Source: Kangiella sp. (GTDB taxonomy: Bacteria > Pseudomonadota > Gammaproteobacteria > Enterobacterales > Kangiellaceae). Taken from it: DNA of 64,000 bases. Made by a program: the position numbers and the translations under genes. The notes below the pieces were generated by a model. The model worked only from the letters and a program-made list of their open reading frames with translations. It was not told the origin of the DNA and did not search any database. Of this stretch, positions 7,812 through 17,036 are shown piece after piece (position 1 is the stretch's first letter; every line of letters starts with the position of its first letter). Location: positions 1 to 64,000 of the forward strand of contig JANQSG010000019.1 of assembly GCA_028284185.1 (NCBI GenBank), written 5' to 3'.

Positions 7812-9092
7812 ATGAATGTACTCATTATTGGTAGCGGTGGTCGTGAGCATGCTTTAGCTTGGAAAACCGCTCAGTCGGAAAAAGTGTCTAAGGTTTTTGT
7901 GGCGCCTGGCAATGCCGGTACGGCCTTAGAGAACAAAGTTGAAAATGTAGCCATAGCTTCCGAAGATATCGAAGGCCTAATCAGTTTTGCTCAAAACAAT
8001 GAGGTAGCTTTAACCATTGTTGGTCCAGAAGCGCCATTAGTCATTGGTGTAGTTGATGCTTTTGCTGAAGCCGGTTTAAAATGTTTTGGCCCAACTAAAG
8101 GCGCCGCCCAACTGGAAGGCTCAAAAGCTTTTACTAAAGACTTTTTAGCACGTCATAATATCCCAACGGCAGCATATCAAAACTTTACCGAAATTGAGCC
8201 AGCCAAAGCTTATGTTCGCCAAATGGGCACCCCCATCGTGATCAAAGCTGATGGTTTAGCCGCTGGTAAAGGCGTGATTATTGCTGAAAATATCGAACAA
8301 GCTGATGCAGCAATTGACGATATGCTGGCGGGCAATAAATTTGGCGACGCCGGTCATCGCGTAGTAGTTGAAGAATTTCTACAAGGCGAAGAAGCCAGTT
8401 TTATCGTGATGGTAGATGGTAAAAATATTTTGCCACTGGCCACTTCACAGGATCATAAAGCCCGTGACAATGGTGATCTGGGGCCTAATACCGGTGGCAT
8501 GGGCGCCTACTCGCCAGCGCCAGTGGTTACACCAGAAATGCACGATCGTATTATGCAACAGGTGATTGTACCAACGGTTGAAGGCATGGCGGCCGAAGGC
8601 CATCCTTATACTGGCTTTTTATACGCTGGCGTTATGATTGATAAAGATGGCGTGCCAAAAGTATTAGAGTACAACTGTCGCTTTGGCGATCCGGAAACCC
8701 AACCCATTATGAGCCGACTACAATCCGACTTAAGTGAATTGTGTCTGGCCGCCTTAGCCGGCAAGCTGGATTCAACAAGCGTTGAATGGGATCCACGCGC
8801 CGCACTGGGTGTAGTAATGGCCGCTGGCGGTTATCCGGAGAGCTACCCGAAAGGTGATGTGATCCATGGCCTGGATAGTGTTTCAGAAGGCAAGGTATTC
8901 CACGCTGGCACCGCAGAAAAAGATGGTCATGTCGTCACCAATGGTGGCCGAGTTTTATGCGTAGTGGCTTTAGGTGACAATGTGACTGAAGCACAGAGCA
9001 AAGCCTACAAAGCGGTCAGACAAGTGTCTTGGGATAAAGTCTATTATCGAACCGATATTGGCCATAGAGCCATTGCCCGTGAGAATGGTTAA
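7812..9092 (+). CDS. purD: Phosphoribosylamine-glycine ligase
   Basis: PurD joins glycine to phosphoribosylamine with ATP in the second step of purine synthesis. I choose ATG 7812, with TAGGAGC upstream at 7798-7804. The protein has 426 residues, as usual for the family. It shows the start VLIIGSGGREHALAW, the ATP-grasp segments PIVIKADGLAAGKGV and EEFLQGEEASF, and the metal-site region EYNCRFGDPETQ. It is co-oriented with purH and ends at a strong terminator that merges into the start of the next gene. Confidence 0.97.
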   Translation: MNVLIIGSGGREHALAWKTAQSEKVSKVFVAPGNAGTALENKVENVAIASEDIEGLISFAQNNEVALTIVGPEAPLVIGVVDAFAEAGLKCFGPTKGAAQLEGSKAFTKDFLARHNIPTAAYQNFTEIEPAKAYVRQMGTPIVIKADGLAAGKGVIIAENIEQADAAIDDMLAGNKFGDAGHRVVVEEFLQGEEASFIVMVDGKNILPLATSQDHKARDNGDLGPNTGGMGAYSPAPVVTPEMHDRIMQQVIVPTVEGMAAEGHPYTGFLYAGVMIDKDGVPKVLEYNCRFGDPETQPIMSRLQSDLSELCLAALAGKLDSTSVEWDPRAALGVVMAAGGYPESYPKGDVIHGLDSVSEGKVFHAGTAEKDGHVVTNGGRVLCVVALGDNVTEAQSKAYKAVRQVSWDKVYYRTDIGHRAIARENG

Positions 9093-9132
9093 TCTTTAAA
9101 TTATTAATAGCCATTCATTGACCATTAAGTGA

Positions 9133-9164
9133 AAAGCCTTACACTTAAAAGTAAGGCTTTTTTT
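9133..9164 (+). terminator. Rho-independent terminator of purHD
   Basis: AAAGCCTTAC (9133-9142) pairs perfectly with GTAAGGCTTT (9151-9160) around an eight-base loop, and seven T residues follow from 9158. The downstream gene's likely Shine-Dalgarno and TTG start lie in the 3' arm and T tract. Confidence 0.85.
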
Positions 9165-11820
9165 GGACTACAAAAAGTTGCTGAAAAAACTTTTAAAATG
9201 GCTCTTGTATTTTTTATTGCTATTGCTGTTGGCATTTGGCACAGCCTATTGGACTGCACCTTATTGGGTGCCTGGTCAAGTTCAAAAATTCCTGCCCGAT
9301 ACAATTAAAGTTCAGAGTTTAACCCTAGAAAGACCAGGACTAAACAGCGCTTATTTAAACAGATTACAACTGAATTTTCAGCTTGAGTCTAAAATTCAAA
9401 TTACATTGGAAGGAGTCAAGCTTAGTTACTCTTTATTGCAAAAAAAACTTAATAAAATCACGGCAGAAAAAGCATCCATACAAATCGAAAACTCTTCATC
9501 AAATTCAACCACTAAATTCTCAAATAACATTCAGATTATTGAGCTGCCAACAGATGAGCTTGAAATCAAAGCCCTATCCGTCAAAGGGCTTTTTATCCAG
9601 GATTTAGACTTTGCTGATTTAAAACTGGTTCAAAAAGGTCAACAGTTGAATTTAGAATCATTGCTGAGCTTTATTGGATTGGAGTTCAACTTACAATCTC
9701 AACTCATAATAAACAATAACACCCTTAAATCCATTCAGACTTATATTTCTCAAGGTTCAGATAAGCTGGAGCTTAAATTAATTCCCAGTCTGGATTCTGA
9801 ACAAGGATTCGATTGGCAAATCGATAGTCAGCTTGACACACAAAATTACCTTCCAATTGAAGGTTTATCTGATCTTAAAGTAAAAGGTTCTGGCAGTTTT
9901 TATAAAAGTCAATTTATTGATTTACTATTTAATCCTGATTTTATTTTAGAGATCCCACTTGAAACAGCAAGGATACTCAGCCAGCAGGAAATAGATAATT
10001 TACTAGCAAACAAAGGCATTAAAATTGATAGTCAGCAAGTTACCGCTGGAGCCAGGCTGGAATTATTTTTAAAAGAAAAGGCTTATATTTCCATCGAGCC
10101 AGATAATAATTATTTACTCACACTGGCTGCTGGCTCATTTCCTATAAAACTTCAGCATCCTTTGCTCAAAACACAACTGCTATTAAATAAAGTTGTTCTT
10201 GATCCCAGCTTGCCACTTTCAGATCCCAAACAACAAATATCGGGTGAAATGAATAATGTTATGCAGTTTAAAGATTTGCACTATAATGCTGAATCATTAA
10301 CCGCTAATAGTGAACAATTAGCACTTAAAATTCATAGCAATTTTTCTATCAAAAACTCCGAACTTTTGCTGACCACAAAGGATATCCAGCTCCAGCTTGG
10401 TGCTTCTTCTCTTAACAATAAAAACTTTAATAGTCGCTTTAAGCCAACTCAATGGCAAGGCGAAGCTGTGGTACGACAAAATCTCATAGGTGAAGATACC
10501 GCTAATGTTCAAAACATAAAATTAACGCAACTCAAACCCATCGCTTTAAATGTTAAGTTAAAAGACGAACAGTTAAAATTTGAACAATTAACTAATCAGA
10601 TAACTATTGCAAAAGAAAACATCAATATTAATTCACAGGCTAATAAGCTTAGTTTTAGTAATCAACCTTTAGTTCTAAAACAACTAAAGCTTAATAGCCA
10701 GGTTAATCTACCCAAGCAACACATTAGGGGAAACCTAGCATTTAAGGATGCGAGTTTTATTAATACACAACTTAATCTTGATAAAATCTCTGGTGATTTC
10801 AAATGGAATCTTAAACAACCCTTCTTTAAATTAAATGGTCATTTAAAACAACAAAAAGAGCTCATTCCTTTAAGTTACCAAATTGATCTTAACAAAGACC
10901 AGCATAACCTATCAATTCAGCCATTACGCCTAGACACCTTGTTAATTAGTCGTTGGCTCAACCCGATTTTAAACCAGTACCCTGATCTGAATATCGAATC
11001 CAGCAAGCTAGAAAGTTCAAAACTATCGGGCAATCCACTAAATCTGGCTTTTTCAGGTGTACTTAAACTTAAAAACCTAAACTTGAACTATGATCAGTTA
11101 AGAGTCATTAATTTACAACTCAATGATACCTTATCCAGACAACCTAATTTAGATGGCAAGCTAACCGGAAAAATTGCAAAAATCGAGGTGGCCTCAGGTA
11201 TTTTTATCCAGGATTTACAGTTTTTTATGCAACACCAACTGGATCGTTTCTTGTTAAACGATATTTATGGAAATTTATTGGGAGGATCTTTTTATATCCC
11301 TCAACTTAAAGTTGATCCAGAAAAGATTTTACCTTTCACGACCCATTTAAAGGCCATTAATCTTGGCGACTTACTCATTGCTTTGCAAGCTGAATCACTA
11401 TTCATTAAGGGAATTTTCGACTTTACTCTGCCTATCAATATCTCTGCTAAAGGCCAATCCATCACTAATGGTAACTTCCAAAATATTGGCTCGGGAATTT
11501 TGCAAGTCGATTCAGGAGTGTCAGCAGAAACCAATATTGCCTTTCAGGCTTTAGAAAATTTTCATTATCAACACTTTTCTGGGACCATTAATTATGACGA
11601 AGATGGCATTTACCATTTGCACATCAAACTCAAAGGTAATAACCCTGATCTTTATGATGGTTTTCCGATTGAGCTTAATCTTAACCTTGAAGGTAATTTG
11701 CCTAATCTGCTTTACTCTATGCTAATCAGTGGCGATATGGCAAAACCCATTATTGATAAATACCATAGCGGTGAATTGCAGCTTCCTGCTGAAGCAAAAA
11801 CCAACCCAAGTAATCTATAA
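9163..11820 (+). CDS. ydbH: YdbH-like intermembrane phospholipid transport protein
   Basis: The protein has 885 residues. One N-terminal membrane anchor (about 12-33, LKWLLYFLLLLLLAFGTAYW) is followed by a long, repetitive beta-strand-rich periplasmic region, the form of AsmA/YdbH-type bridge proteins. In E. coli YdbH, together with the lipoprotein YnbE, carries phospholipids between inner and outer membranes, and the next two genes here are YnbE- and YdbL-like, which strongly supports the call. The start is TTG 9163, with AAGG at 9153-9156 six bases before it, inside the purD terminator hairpin. Sequence similarity is weak beyond the layout; the operon makes the case. Confidence 0.8.
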   Translation: MDYKKLLKKLLKWLLYFLLLLLLAFGTAYWTAPYWVPGQVQKFLPDTIKVQSLTLERPGLNSAYLNRLQLNFQLESKIQITLEGVKLSYSLLQKKLNKITAEKASIQIENSSSNSTTKFSNNIQIIELPTDELEIKALSVKGLFIQDLDFADLKLVQKGQQLNLESLLSFIGLEFNLQSQLIINNNTLKSIQTYISQGSDKLELKLIPSLDSEQGFDWQIDSQLDTQNYLPIEGLSDLKVKGSGSFYKSQFIDLLFNPDFILEIPLETARILSQQEIDNLLANKGIKIDSQQVTAGARLELFLKEKAYISIEPDNNYLLTLAAGSFPIKLQHPLLKTQLLLNKVVLDPSLPLSDPKQQISGEMNNVMQFKDLHYNAESLTANSEQLALKIHSNFSIKNSELLLTTKDIQLQLGASSLNNKNFNSRFKPTQWQGEAVVRQNLIGEDTANVQNIKLTQLKPIALNVKLKDEQLKFEQLTNQITIAKENININSQANKLSFSNQPLVLKQLKLNSQVNLPKQHIRGNLAFKDASFINTQLNLDKISGDFKWNLKQPFFKLNGHLKQQKELIPLSYQIDLNKDQHNLSIQPLRLDTLLISRWLNPILNQYPDLNIESSKLESSKLSGNPLNLAFSGVLKLKNLNLNYDQLRVINLQLNDTLSRQPNLDGKLTGKIAKIEVASGIFIQDLQFFMQHQLDRFLLNDIYGNLLGGSFYIPQLKVDPEKILPFTTHLKAINLGDLLIALQAESLFIKGIFDFTLPINISAKGQSITNGNFQNIGSGILQVDSGVSAETNIAFQALENFHYQHFSGTINYDEDGIYHLHIKLKGNNPDLYDGFPIELNLNLEGNLPNLLYSMLISGDMAKPIIDKYHSGELQLPAEAKTNPSNL

Positions 11821-11886
11821 AAGATTCAGCACAGATTCAGTTATTTATGCTAACCTAGATTCAAGCTTAATTAATTGTGAGAGATT

Positions 11887-12090
11887 ATGGAGTATCCAAC
11901 AGCTCTGAAAAGTTTTGCCGTAATCAGCTTGGCATCCCTGTTTTTATTTGGCTGTAATCCCACAGTCCGAATTGAAGCGCCGAAAGAGCCCATTCGTATT
12001 GAAGCAAATATTAAAATCCAGCATGAAATCGTAGTACGTGTTGAAAAAGAATTAGATGAAGCCCTGAGTGAAGACTCAGGATTATTCTAG
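11887..12090 (+). CDS. ynbE: YnbE-like outer-membrane lipoprotein
   Basis: The protein has 67 residues. A signal peptide ends in the lipobox LFGC with Cys23, and the short mature part contains PTVRIEAPKEPIRIEANIKI, the segment conserved in YnbE. In E. coli YnbE builds a beta-strand stack with the C-terminus of YdbH at the outer membrane. It lies 66 bp after the YdbH-like gene and 10 bp before the YdbL-like gene, matching the ydbH-ynbE-ydbL order. Confidence 0.85.
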   Translation: MEYPTALKSFAVISLASLFLFGCNPTVRIEAPKEPIRIEANIKIQHEIVVRVEKELDEALSEDSGLF

Positions 12091-12100
12091 GGAGATTGCT

Positions 12101-12421
12101 ATGAAGAAAATTATCAGTATATGTCTGGCATTAATTTTTAGCGCGGCGGTTTGGGCCGCCGATCTTGGTGACTTGAAATCTCAAGGCATTGTCGGCGAGC
12201 TTCCCAATGGCTATTTAGGTTTGGTGGTTACTGACGCCAATTCTGAAACCAGACAGCTCATTACAAATATTAATTCCAAGCGAAAAGCTATTTATCAAAA
12301 ACAAGCTGTAAAAAACAAGATCCCATTAAGCGAAGTTGAAAAAATTGCAGCTAAACGTAATTTTGCAAAAACCCGTGCTGGCAATTTTGTAAAGTTAAAT
12401 GGTCAATGGACTAAAAAGTAG
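12101..12421 (+). CDS. ydbL: YdbL-like (DUF1318) periplasmic protein
   Basis: The protein has 106 residues from ATG 12101, preceded by AGGGAG; this start gives a clean signal peptide (MKKIISICLALIFSAAVWA-AD). The mature part has LKSQGIVGELPNGYLGLV and a basic C-terminal half (INSKRKAIYQ, EKIAAKRNFAKTRAG), the DUF1318 signature. In E. coli YdbL is thought to adjust YdbH-YnbE bridge assembly. Third gene of the operon, followed by a terminator. Confidence 0.88.
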   Translation: MKKIISICLALIFSAAVWAADLGDLKSQGIVGELPNGYLGLVVTDANSETRQLITNINSKRKAIYQKQAVKNKIPLSEVEKIAAKRNFAKTRAGNFVKLNGQWTKK

Positions 12422-12444
12422 CTCTATTATTCAGTGAGCAAATG

Positions 12445-12469
12445 AAAGCCCCGCTTAAATCGGGGCTTT
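12445..12469. terminator. Bidirectional terminator between ydbL and the GST gene
   Basis: AAAGCCCCG (12445-12453) pairs perfectly with CGGGGCTTT (12461-12469). The stem's A and T ends give short U runs on both strands, suitable for the convergent genes on either side. Confidence 0.7.
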
Positions 12470-12478
12470 GTTATGAAA

Positions 12479-13075
12479 TTAAGCCTTCGGTTTGGTAGCA
12501 TCAAAGCTTTCCCGCTTCGACCAGATCTGATACCAGTCAATTAATTCAGGATGTCTCTCCTGCCAATCATATTCAGGATGCCGAAAATCCAGGTAATCTA
12601 AAATCGTCACAAGATTAATGGTTAACGCCGAAACTTCTTTTGGCAACTCGTTAATCTTTTTGCGTAAAAAGTCCAGGCCTCTTTCAATGCTGCTAATAAA
12701 GCGGCTTTGCCAAAATTCGGACTCACCAATCTTGCCACGCATCTTGTCTTGTTGCCAGGCCACGCAGGAATCTAAAATACCGCGTGTTAGTGAATAATAG
12801 GTTTTTAATTGCCAGTTTTGATTAATATCGCTAAACAACTGATTATTCGCCTTGCTATCTAAATATTCGCATATTACCTGACTATCAAAAATACCTTTGC
12901 CATCTTCATTAATTAAACAAGGAACTTTGCATAAAGGATTAAAACTGATCAATTGTGCTGGGTTATCAAAGGGATGTTGCGCAATTTCTTCCATTCGCTC
13001 CAACATCTCTAATTCACGCAACGCCACTCGCACCGTACGTGCATAAGGTGAAGCATTGGAGTAAATCAATTTCAT
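12479..13075 (-). CDS. Glutathione S-transferase family protein
   Basis: The protein has 198 residues from the ATG at 13075, which has AAAGGGTAA just upstream; a longer frame from 13120 overlaps the preceding gene and looks unlike a GST N-terminus. The thioredoxin-like domain begins MKLIYSNASPYARTVRVAL and contains the cis-proline site KVPCLI and the glutathione-binding DSQVICEYLD. A helical C-terminal domain follows. It has the look of the YibF-like GST group. It lies 11 bp after the AAA ATPase gene, so the two probably share a transcript. Substrate unknown. Confidence 0.85.
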   Translation of the reverse strand: MKLIYSNASPYARTVRVALRELEMLERMEEIAQHPFDNPAQLISFNPLCKVPCLINEDGKGIFDSQVICEYLDSKANNQLFSDINQNWQLKTYYSLTRGILDSCVAWQQDKMRGKIGESEFWQSRFISSIERGLDFLRKKINELPKEVSALTINLVTILDYLDFRHPEYDWQERHPELIDWYQIWSKRESFDATKPKA

Positions 13076-13086
13076 AAAGTTACCCT

Positions 13087-14586
13087 TTAGTTTGCCACAA
13101 CCGCGCGGCCATCGGCCCATTGGCGTAAGGCCTGCATTTTTTCTGCCATAACTTGTGATAAAGGACTGGTCGCCTCGATTTCACTTAAGATAGTTTCAGT
13201 ATCTAATGGCTTATCGCTATAAAGCGAAGCATAAAGACCAGCCACAATCGCCTGTTCTATTTCAGCGCCGCTAAAACCTTTGGTGGCTTGAGCCAGCTTC
13301 AATAAATCAAACTCTAAATGTACCTGCTTACGCTTACTTAAATGGATTTTGAAAATTTCCTGACGCGTTTCATCATCAGGCAGATCCACAAAAAAGATTT
13401 CATCCAAACGACCTTTACGCACAAACTCAGGCGGCAAAGCACCGATATCATTAGCAGTTGCCACTAAAAATATCGGAAATTCATTTTCCTGCATAAAGGT
13501 AAGCAAGGTTCCTAAAACCCGTTTTGAAGTCCCACCATCATTCTCACCCGTAGAAATACCTTTCTCAACTTCATCTAGCCATAAAACACAGGGCGACATC
13601 ATCTCAGCAAGCTTTAGCGAATCCCTTAAATTCTTCTCACTTTCCCCATGCCATTTAGTATAAAGAGCACCAAAATCCAATCGCAGCAAAGGCACTCCCC
13701 ACATTCCTGCAACTGCTTTTGCGGCTAATGACTTACCGCCACCCTGAACACCAACCAACATAATACCTTTCGGCTTATCCAGACCAAATTCATTGCTTTG
13801 CAAAAAGACTTTTTTACGCAATTCAAGCCATTGCTTCAAACGATTCATGCCACCGACTTCTTTGAAATGTGCCGTTTCATATTCATAATGTACTGCACCT
13901 TCCAAATCCAACAATTGATAACGTGCTTTATTCACCGACTCCATTTCATCTTCAGTAATGGCACCATCATCATAAATAATATTACGGATAATCTGTCGCG
14001 CATCGGCAAAAGTTAACCCCGTTAAATTCTGCACCAAGCGCTGCATAATAGCTTTATCAGTTCGAACCTTGATACCACCATTATGCACTGACCATTTTGC
14101 GGCTTCCTGCTTGATCATCATCTCTATTTGCACAGGACTAGGCAATTCTAGCTCGAAGCGTGCAGCATAGCGGCGAATTTCAGAAGGCAATTTTAGCTGG
14201 TGACTGATAAAAATCAGGGTTTGCTGGAAAGTGGGAAAGTCCAACGCAATATCTTTTATCAAACGAATATTTTGCGGATGCTGATCATCCATAAAAGGGT
14301 GATAATCACATAACACATAGAGTCCTTTGCGCTGCATTTTTTTAATATGCTGCAAGCACTTGGTTGGATCGGCAGTATTAGGCAAAGCAGCCATAGCATC
14401 GCCTTTTAACTCAGTACGACGCAAACCTTCTGTCGAATGCCAACCAAACAATGGCTGACCAAGACTAATCGAAATTTGTGTCAATAACTCTAAAGCTCGC
14501 TCTTCCTCATGCGTTTCAATCACAATAATTGGATTCTTTGACTTAATCAGTAGGGTTAAATCATTTTGTTCAGTTTTAGAAGCCAT
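13087..14586 (-). CDS. AAA+ ATPase, Ycf46-like
   Basis: The protein has 499 residues. The N-terminal 230 or so form the divergent domain seen in Ycf46-type ATPases ([25 protein letters not shown]). The AAA+ core follows, with Walker A GVQGGGKS (about 276-283), Walker [11 protein letters not shown] (about 333-342), sensor region FLVATAND and arginine-finger-like FVRKGRLDE (about 385). The C-terminal lid has [11 protein letters not shown]. Ycf46 was first noted in plastids and cyanobacteria; in proteobacteria its role is not established. It may be co-transcribed with the GST gene downstream and is divergent from coq7. Confidence 0.85.
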   Translation of the reverse strand: MASKTEQNDLTLLIKSKNPIIVIETHEEERALELLTQISISLGQPLFGWHSTEGLRRTELKGDAMAALPNTADPTKCLQHIKKMQRKGLYVLCDYHPFMDDQHPQNIRLIKDIALDFPTFQQTLIFISHQLKLPSEIRRYAARFELELPSPVQIEMMIKQEAAKWSVHNGGIKVRTDKAIMQRLVQNLTGLTFADARQIIRNIIYDDGAITEDEMESVNKARYQLLDLEGAVHYEYETAHFKEVGGMNRLKQWLELRKKVFLQSNEFGLDKPKGIMLVGVQGGGKSLAAKAVAGMWGVPLLRLDFGALYTKWHGESEKNLRDSLKLAEMMSPCVLWLDEVEKGISTGENDGGTSKRVLGTLLTFMQENEFPIFLVATANDIGALPPEFVRKGRLDEIFFVDLPDDETRQEIFKIHLSKRKQVHLEFDLLKLAQATKGFSGAEIEQAIVAGLYASLYSDKPLDTETILSEIEATSPLSQVMAEKMQALRQWADGRAVVAN

Positions 14587-14675
14587 TAGCTACCTTACTC
14601 TCAGCATTATTGTTATTTTTCAAAGGAACAGGCACAATAAACCTACACCTTGTTTTGTAATAGCTTACCAGAATT

Positions 14676-15314
14676 ATGCGCCAATTCAGCTTTTTTGATC
14701 GTCTTTGTAACGTTGCCGATTCAGCTTTAAAAACCACTTTTGGAGTTTATGACAACCAAACACGACTCAGTCCCGCTGATGGTATTGAAGATTCTGAAAT
14801 GTCAGCACAAGAACAAAACCATGCGGCCAGTTTGATGCGCATTAACCATACCGGTGAAGTCTGCGCTCAAGCCTTATATCAAGGCCAGGCATTAACGGCT
14901 AAATTACCCAATATTCGAGAGGAAATGGAACAAGCCGCCAAAGAAGAAGTGGATCATTTGGCTTGGTGTAGCGAGCGAATCCATCAACTCGATAGTCGTG
15001 AAAGTCTGTTAAACCCGCTATGGTATGCAGGCTCTTTTGCTATTGGTGCTGCTGCAGGAATCGCTGGTGATAAATGGAGCCTGGGCTTTGTCGCCGAAAC
15101 CGAACATCAAGTAGGCAAACACTTGGAAAGTCATTTGGAAAAACTTCCCAAACAAGATAAGAAAAGCAAAGCTATCTTAAAACAAATGCATCAAGAAGAA
15201 TTGCAGCACGCTGAAAATGCCATCCAATATGGTGCCGCCAAACTACCCGCCCCCATCAAAAGCGCCATGAAGTTAATGTCGAAAGTAATGACTAAGAGTG
15301 TTTATTATATTTAA
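14676..15314 (+). CDS. coq7: Coq7-type ubiquinone hydroxylase
   Basis: Coq7 is a di-iron monooxygenase that adds a hydroxyl group to demethoxyubiquinol in ubiquinone synthesis. The protein has 212 residues. Iron ligands are visible in NHTGEVCAQALYQGQ, EEVDHLAWC, AETEHQVGKH and QEELQHAENA. The hydrophobic, membrane-binding region lies around residues 110-130 (LWYAGSFAIGAAAGIAG). It is divergent from the AAA gene. A decayed copy of its last 26 codons is found at 17037-17113, beyond the permease/arsR unit. Confidence 0.95.
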   Translation: MRQFSFFDRLCNVADSALKTTFGVYDNQTRLSPADGIEDSEMSAQEQNHAASLMRINHTGEVCAQALYQGQALTAKLPNIREEMEQAAKEEVDHLAWCSERIHQLDSRESLLNPLWYAGSFAIGAAAGIAGDKWSLGFVAETEHQVGKHLESHLEKLPKQDKKSKAILKQMHQEELQHAENAIQYGAAKLPAPIKSAMKLMSKVMTKSVYYI

Positions 15315-15412
15315 TTATCTTTCCAGTATTTTGCTTCATAGGCTACGGCTTTACTTACTATAGCTCATATTCATCAGCGTAATACCCCTGCTCTCTACTT
15401 ATCACAAACATA

Positions 15413-15430
15413 TTTCCACAAAAGCAGAAA
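15413..15430. promoter_or_regulatory. Possible distal ArsR operator half of the permease promoter
   Basis: TTTCCACAAAAGCAGAAA is an imperfect version of the TTTCCA-N6-TGGAAA palindrome found at 15453 and 16969. It lies 40 bp upstream of the first of these. Weak on its own. Confidence 0.35.
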
Positions 15431-15452
15431 TACAAATTGACAGAAGCATATA

Positions 15453-15470
15453 TTTCCATAATACTGGTAA
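15453..15470. promoter_or_regulatory. Candidate ArsR operator upstream of the permease
   Basis: TTTCCATAATACTGGTAA matches the site before the arsR-like gene (16969-16986, TTTCGATGATACTGGAAA) at 15 of 18 positions; together they give a dyad TTTCCA-N6-TGGAAA. It sits 26 bp before the permease ATG, where a bound repressor would block transcription. Confidence 0.6.
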
Positions 15471-15495
15471 TACAGTTTATAATAAAGTAATCATT

Positions 15496-16494
15496 ATGAA
15501 TCCAGAATACAATGAGATGCTCAAAGAGACATTAAACATGTTTGCCTTTTTAGCAATCGAACTCACCATACTATTTTTAGCCATCAGTTACCTCATTGGT
15601 ATGCTTCAAGAGTATATAACGCCCGAAAAAATCCAAAAGATATTAACTTCAAAAAATGGTAGAGGTTATGCTGTAGCAGCCTTTTTAGGGGCCATTACAC
15701 CTTTTTGCTCTTGCTCAAGCATCCCCTTTTTGAAGGGGTTGATAAAAGCCAGAGCAGGGTTTGGGCCAATGATGGTATTCTTATTTGCCAGTCCTTTGCT
15801 TAACCCCGTGGTCATAGGAATTTTGGTGGTAACATTTGGTATTAATATTGCAGTATTTTATTTCAGCATCGCATTAGTAGTTTCAATTACCGCAGGTTAT
15901 ATCTTGGAAAAGCTGGGTTTTGAACGCTACATTCGTGATGAAGCTTATGCAGATAACAAGAAAAGTTGCAAATCAGATTTTTCTGATAACGTAGAAGCAA
16001 ATAAAACACAAACCCATATTACTTCTGTAGATAACCCTGGTACATCTTCTTGTACCACCGATTCTAAAGTCATCAAGAAAACAATAAATCGCTGGGCACG
16101 TCCCTGGGCCCCTACCTGGAAAGACTTTAAGCAAACATTTCCATACCTAATCTTAGGAATTACAATTGGCTCAGTCATTTATGGTTTTGTACCTACTGAA
16201 GTGATTGTTAAATATGCAGGTGAGAATAAATGGTATGCCACCCCCATTGCCGCAGTTATCGGAATTCCACTGTATATACGCGCTTCAGCCATGATCCCAT
16301 TAAGTGTAGGGCTAGTAAAAAAAGGGATGGCAATGGGCTCAGTGTTAGCGTTAATTATAGGAAGCGCCGGGGCAAGTTTGACTGAAGTAATTTTACTTAA
16401 ATCAATTTTCAGATGGCAAATGATCTTAGTATTTTTATTGGTGGTATTGGGTATGGCTATAACTGCCGGATACTTCTATACAGTACTTTTTTAA
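15496..16494 (+). CDS. ArsP/YraQ-type (DUF318) permease
   Basis: The protein has 332 residues, with about eight hydrophobic segments in two halves joined by a soluble loop (about residues 150-205) that contains Cys and charged residues. The family motif ITPFCSCSSIPFLKG is at about residue 66-80, and SPLLNPVV follows. Members include ArsP, which exports trivalent organoarsenicals, and many uncharacterised permeases. The neighbouring ArsR-type regulator with a C-terminal Cys pair supports a metalloid or thiophilic metal substrate, but the exact one cannot be read. The unit appears inserted between coq7 and metK. Confidence 0.85.
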   Translation: MNPEYNEMLKETLNMFAFLAIELTILFLAISYLIGMLQEYITPEKIQKILTSKNGRGYAVAAFLGAITPFCSCSSIPFLKGLIKARAGFGPMMVFLFASPLLNPVVIGILVVTFGINIAVFYFSIALVVSITAGYILEKLGFERYIRDEAYADNKKSCKSDFSDNVEANKTQTHITSVDNPGTSSCTTDSKVIKKTINRWARPWAPTWKDFKQTFPYLILGITIGSVIYGFVPTEVIVKYAGENKWYATPIAAVIGIPLYIRASAMIPLSVGLVKKGMAMGSVLALIIGSAGASLTEVILLKSIFRWQMILVFLLVVLGMAITAGYFYTVLF

Positions 16495-16538
16495 AGTAAG
16501 AATTAAGAGCACCTTAATTTGATGAACATGATGATTTA

Positions 16539-16570
16539 GGCAGGTGGTTTATTTGTAATCACCTGCCTTT
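16539..16570. terminator. Terminator after the permease
   Basis: GGCAGGTG (16539-16546) pairs perfectly with CACCTGCC (16560-16567), followed by TTT. The T run is short. It lies 45 bp after the permease stop, between convergent genes. Confidence 0.55.
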
Positions 16571-16656
16571 AAGGAACCATCATTATGAATTACAAAGCCA
16601 GTACCATGTTCAAGAAAAACACTCGTATCACTTTTAATAATAAAAAAATACCGTAA

Positions 16657-16944
16657 TCACTCATTAATACAACACTCATCCTTCAGAAAATCAATTAATT
16701 CAATAAGGGCACCATATTCTGGGACGCAATACAAAGTGGTTCCTTCTCGACGTTGATGAACCAAACCTACATTAATCATACGATTGATATGATGAGAAAG
16801 GGTTGAGTTAGGGATTTTCAGGGTTTCTTTTACCTTGCCTACAGGAACCCCGTTACTTCCAAACTTTATCAAGTAGCGAAAAATATCAAGGCGCGTAACA
16901 TGACCAAGTTCGGCAAATCTATCCGCTGCAGTTTGAGTTTTCAT
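16657..16944 (-). CDS. ArsR-family metal-responsive repressor
   Basis: The protein has 95 residues from the ATG at 16944, which has GGAG six bases upstream; an ATG at 16956 has no such site. The winged-helix domain shows RFAELGHVTRLDIFRYL, the recognition helix PNSTLSHHINRM and the wing HQRREGTTLYCV. It ends in DECCINE, a vicinal Cys pair that, with the wing Cys, could bind arsenite or a thiophilic metal; several ArsR subgroups sense in this way. It is convergent with the permease, and both have the same palindrome in front, so it probably controls both. Confidence 0.88.
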   Translation of the reverse strand: MKTQTAADRFAELGHVTRLDIFRYLIKFGSNGVPVGKVKETLKIPNSTLSHHINRMINVGLVHQRREGTTLYCVPEYGALIELIDFLKDECCINE

Positions 16945-16968
16945 GTATGGCTCCATTCAGGTTCATTA

Positions 16969-16986
16969 TTTCGATGATACTGGAAA
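16969..16986. promoter_or_regulatory. Candidate ArsR operator upstream of arsR
   Basis: TTTCGATGATACTGGAAA is a near-palindrome of the form TTTCsA-N6-TGGAAA, 25 bp before the repressor's start codon, and shares 15 of 18 positions with the site before the permease. It suggests autoregulation. Confidence 0.6.
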
Positions 16987-17036
16987 AATGTAAACAGGCC
17001 AATATAAACAAAAGCCTGACTCAAAAAAGATGGCTT

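Noticed and set aside
16585-16656. A 23-codon frame (MNYKASTMFKK onward) with AAGGA upstream between the permease and arsR
   Set aside because: It is short, has no clear family or hydrophobic pattern, and lies after the permease terminator between convergent genes; chance seems likelier than a gene.
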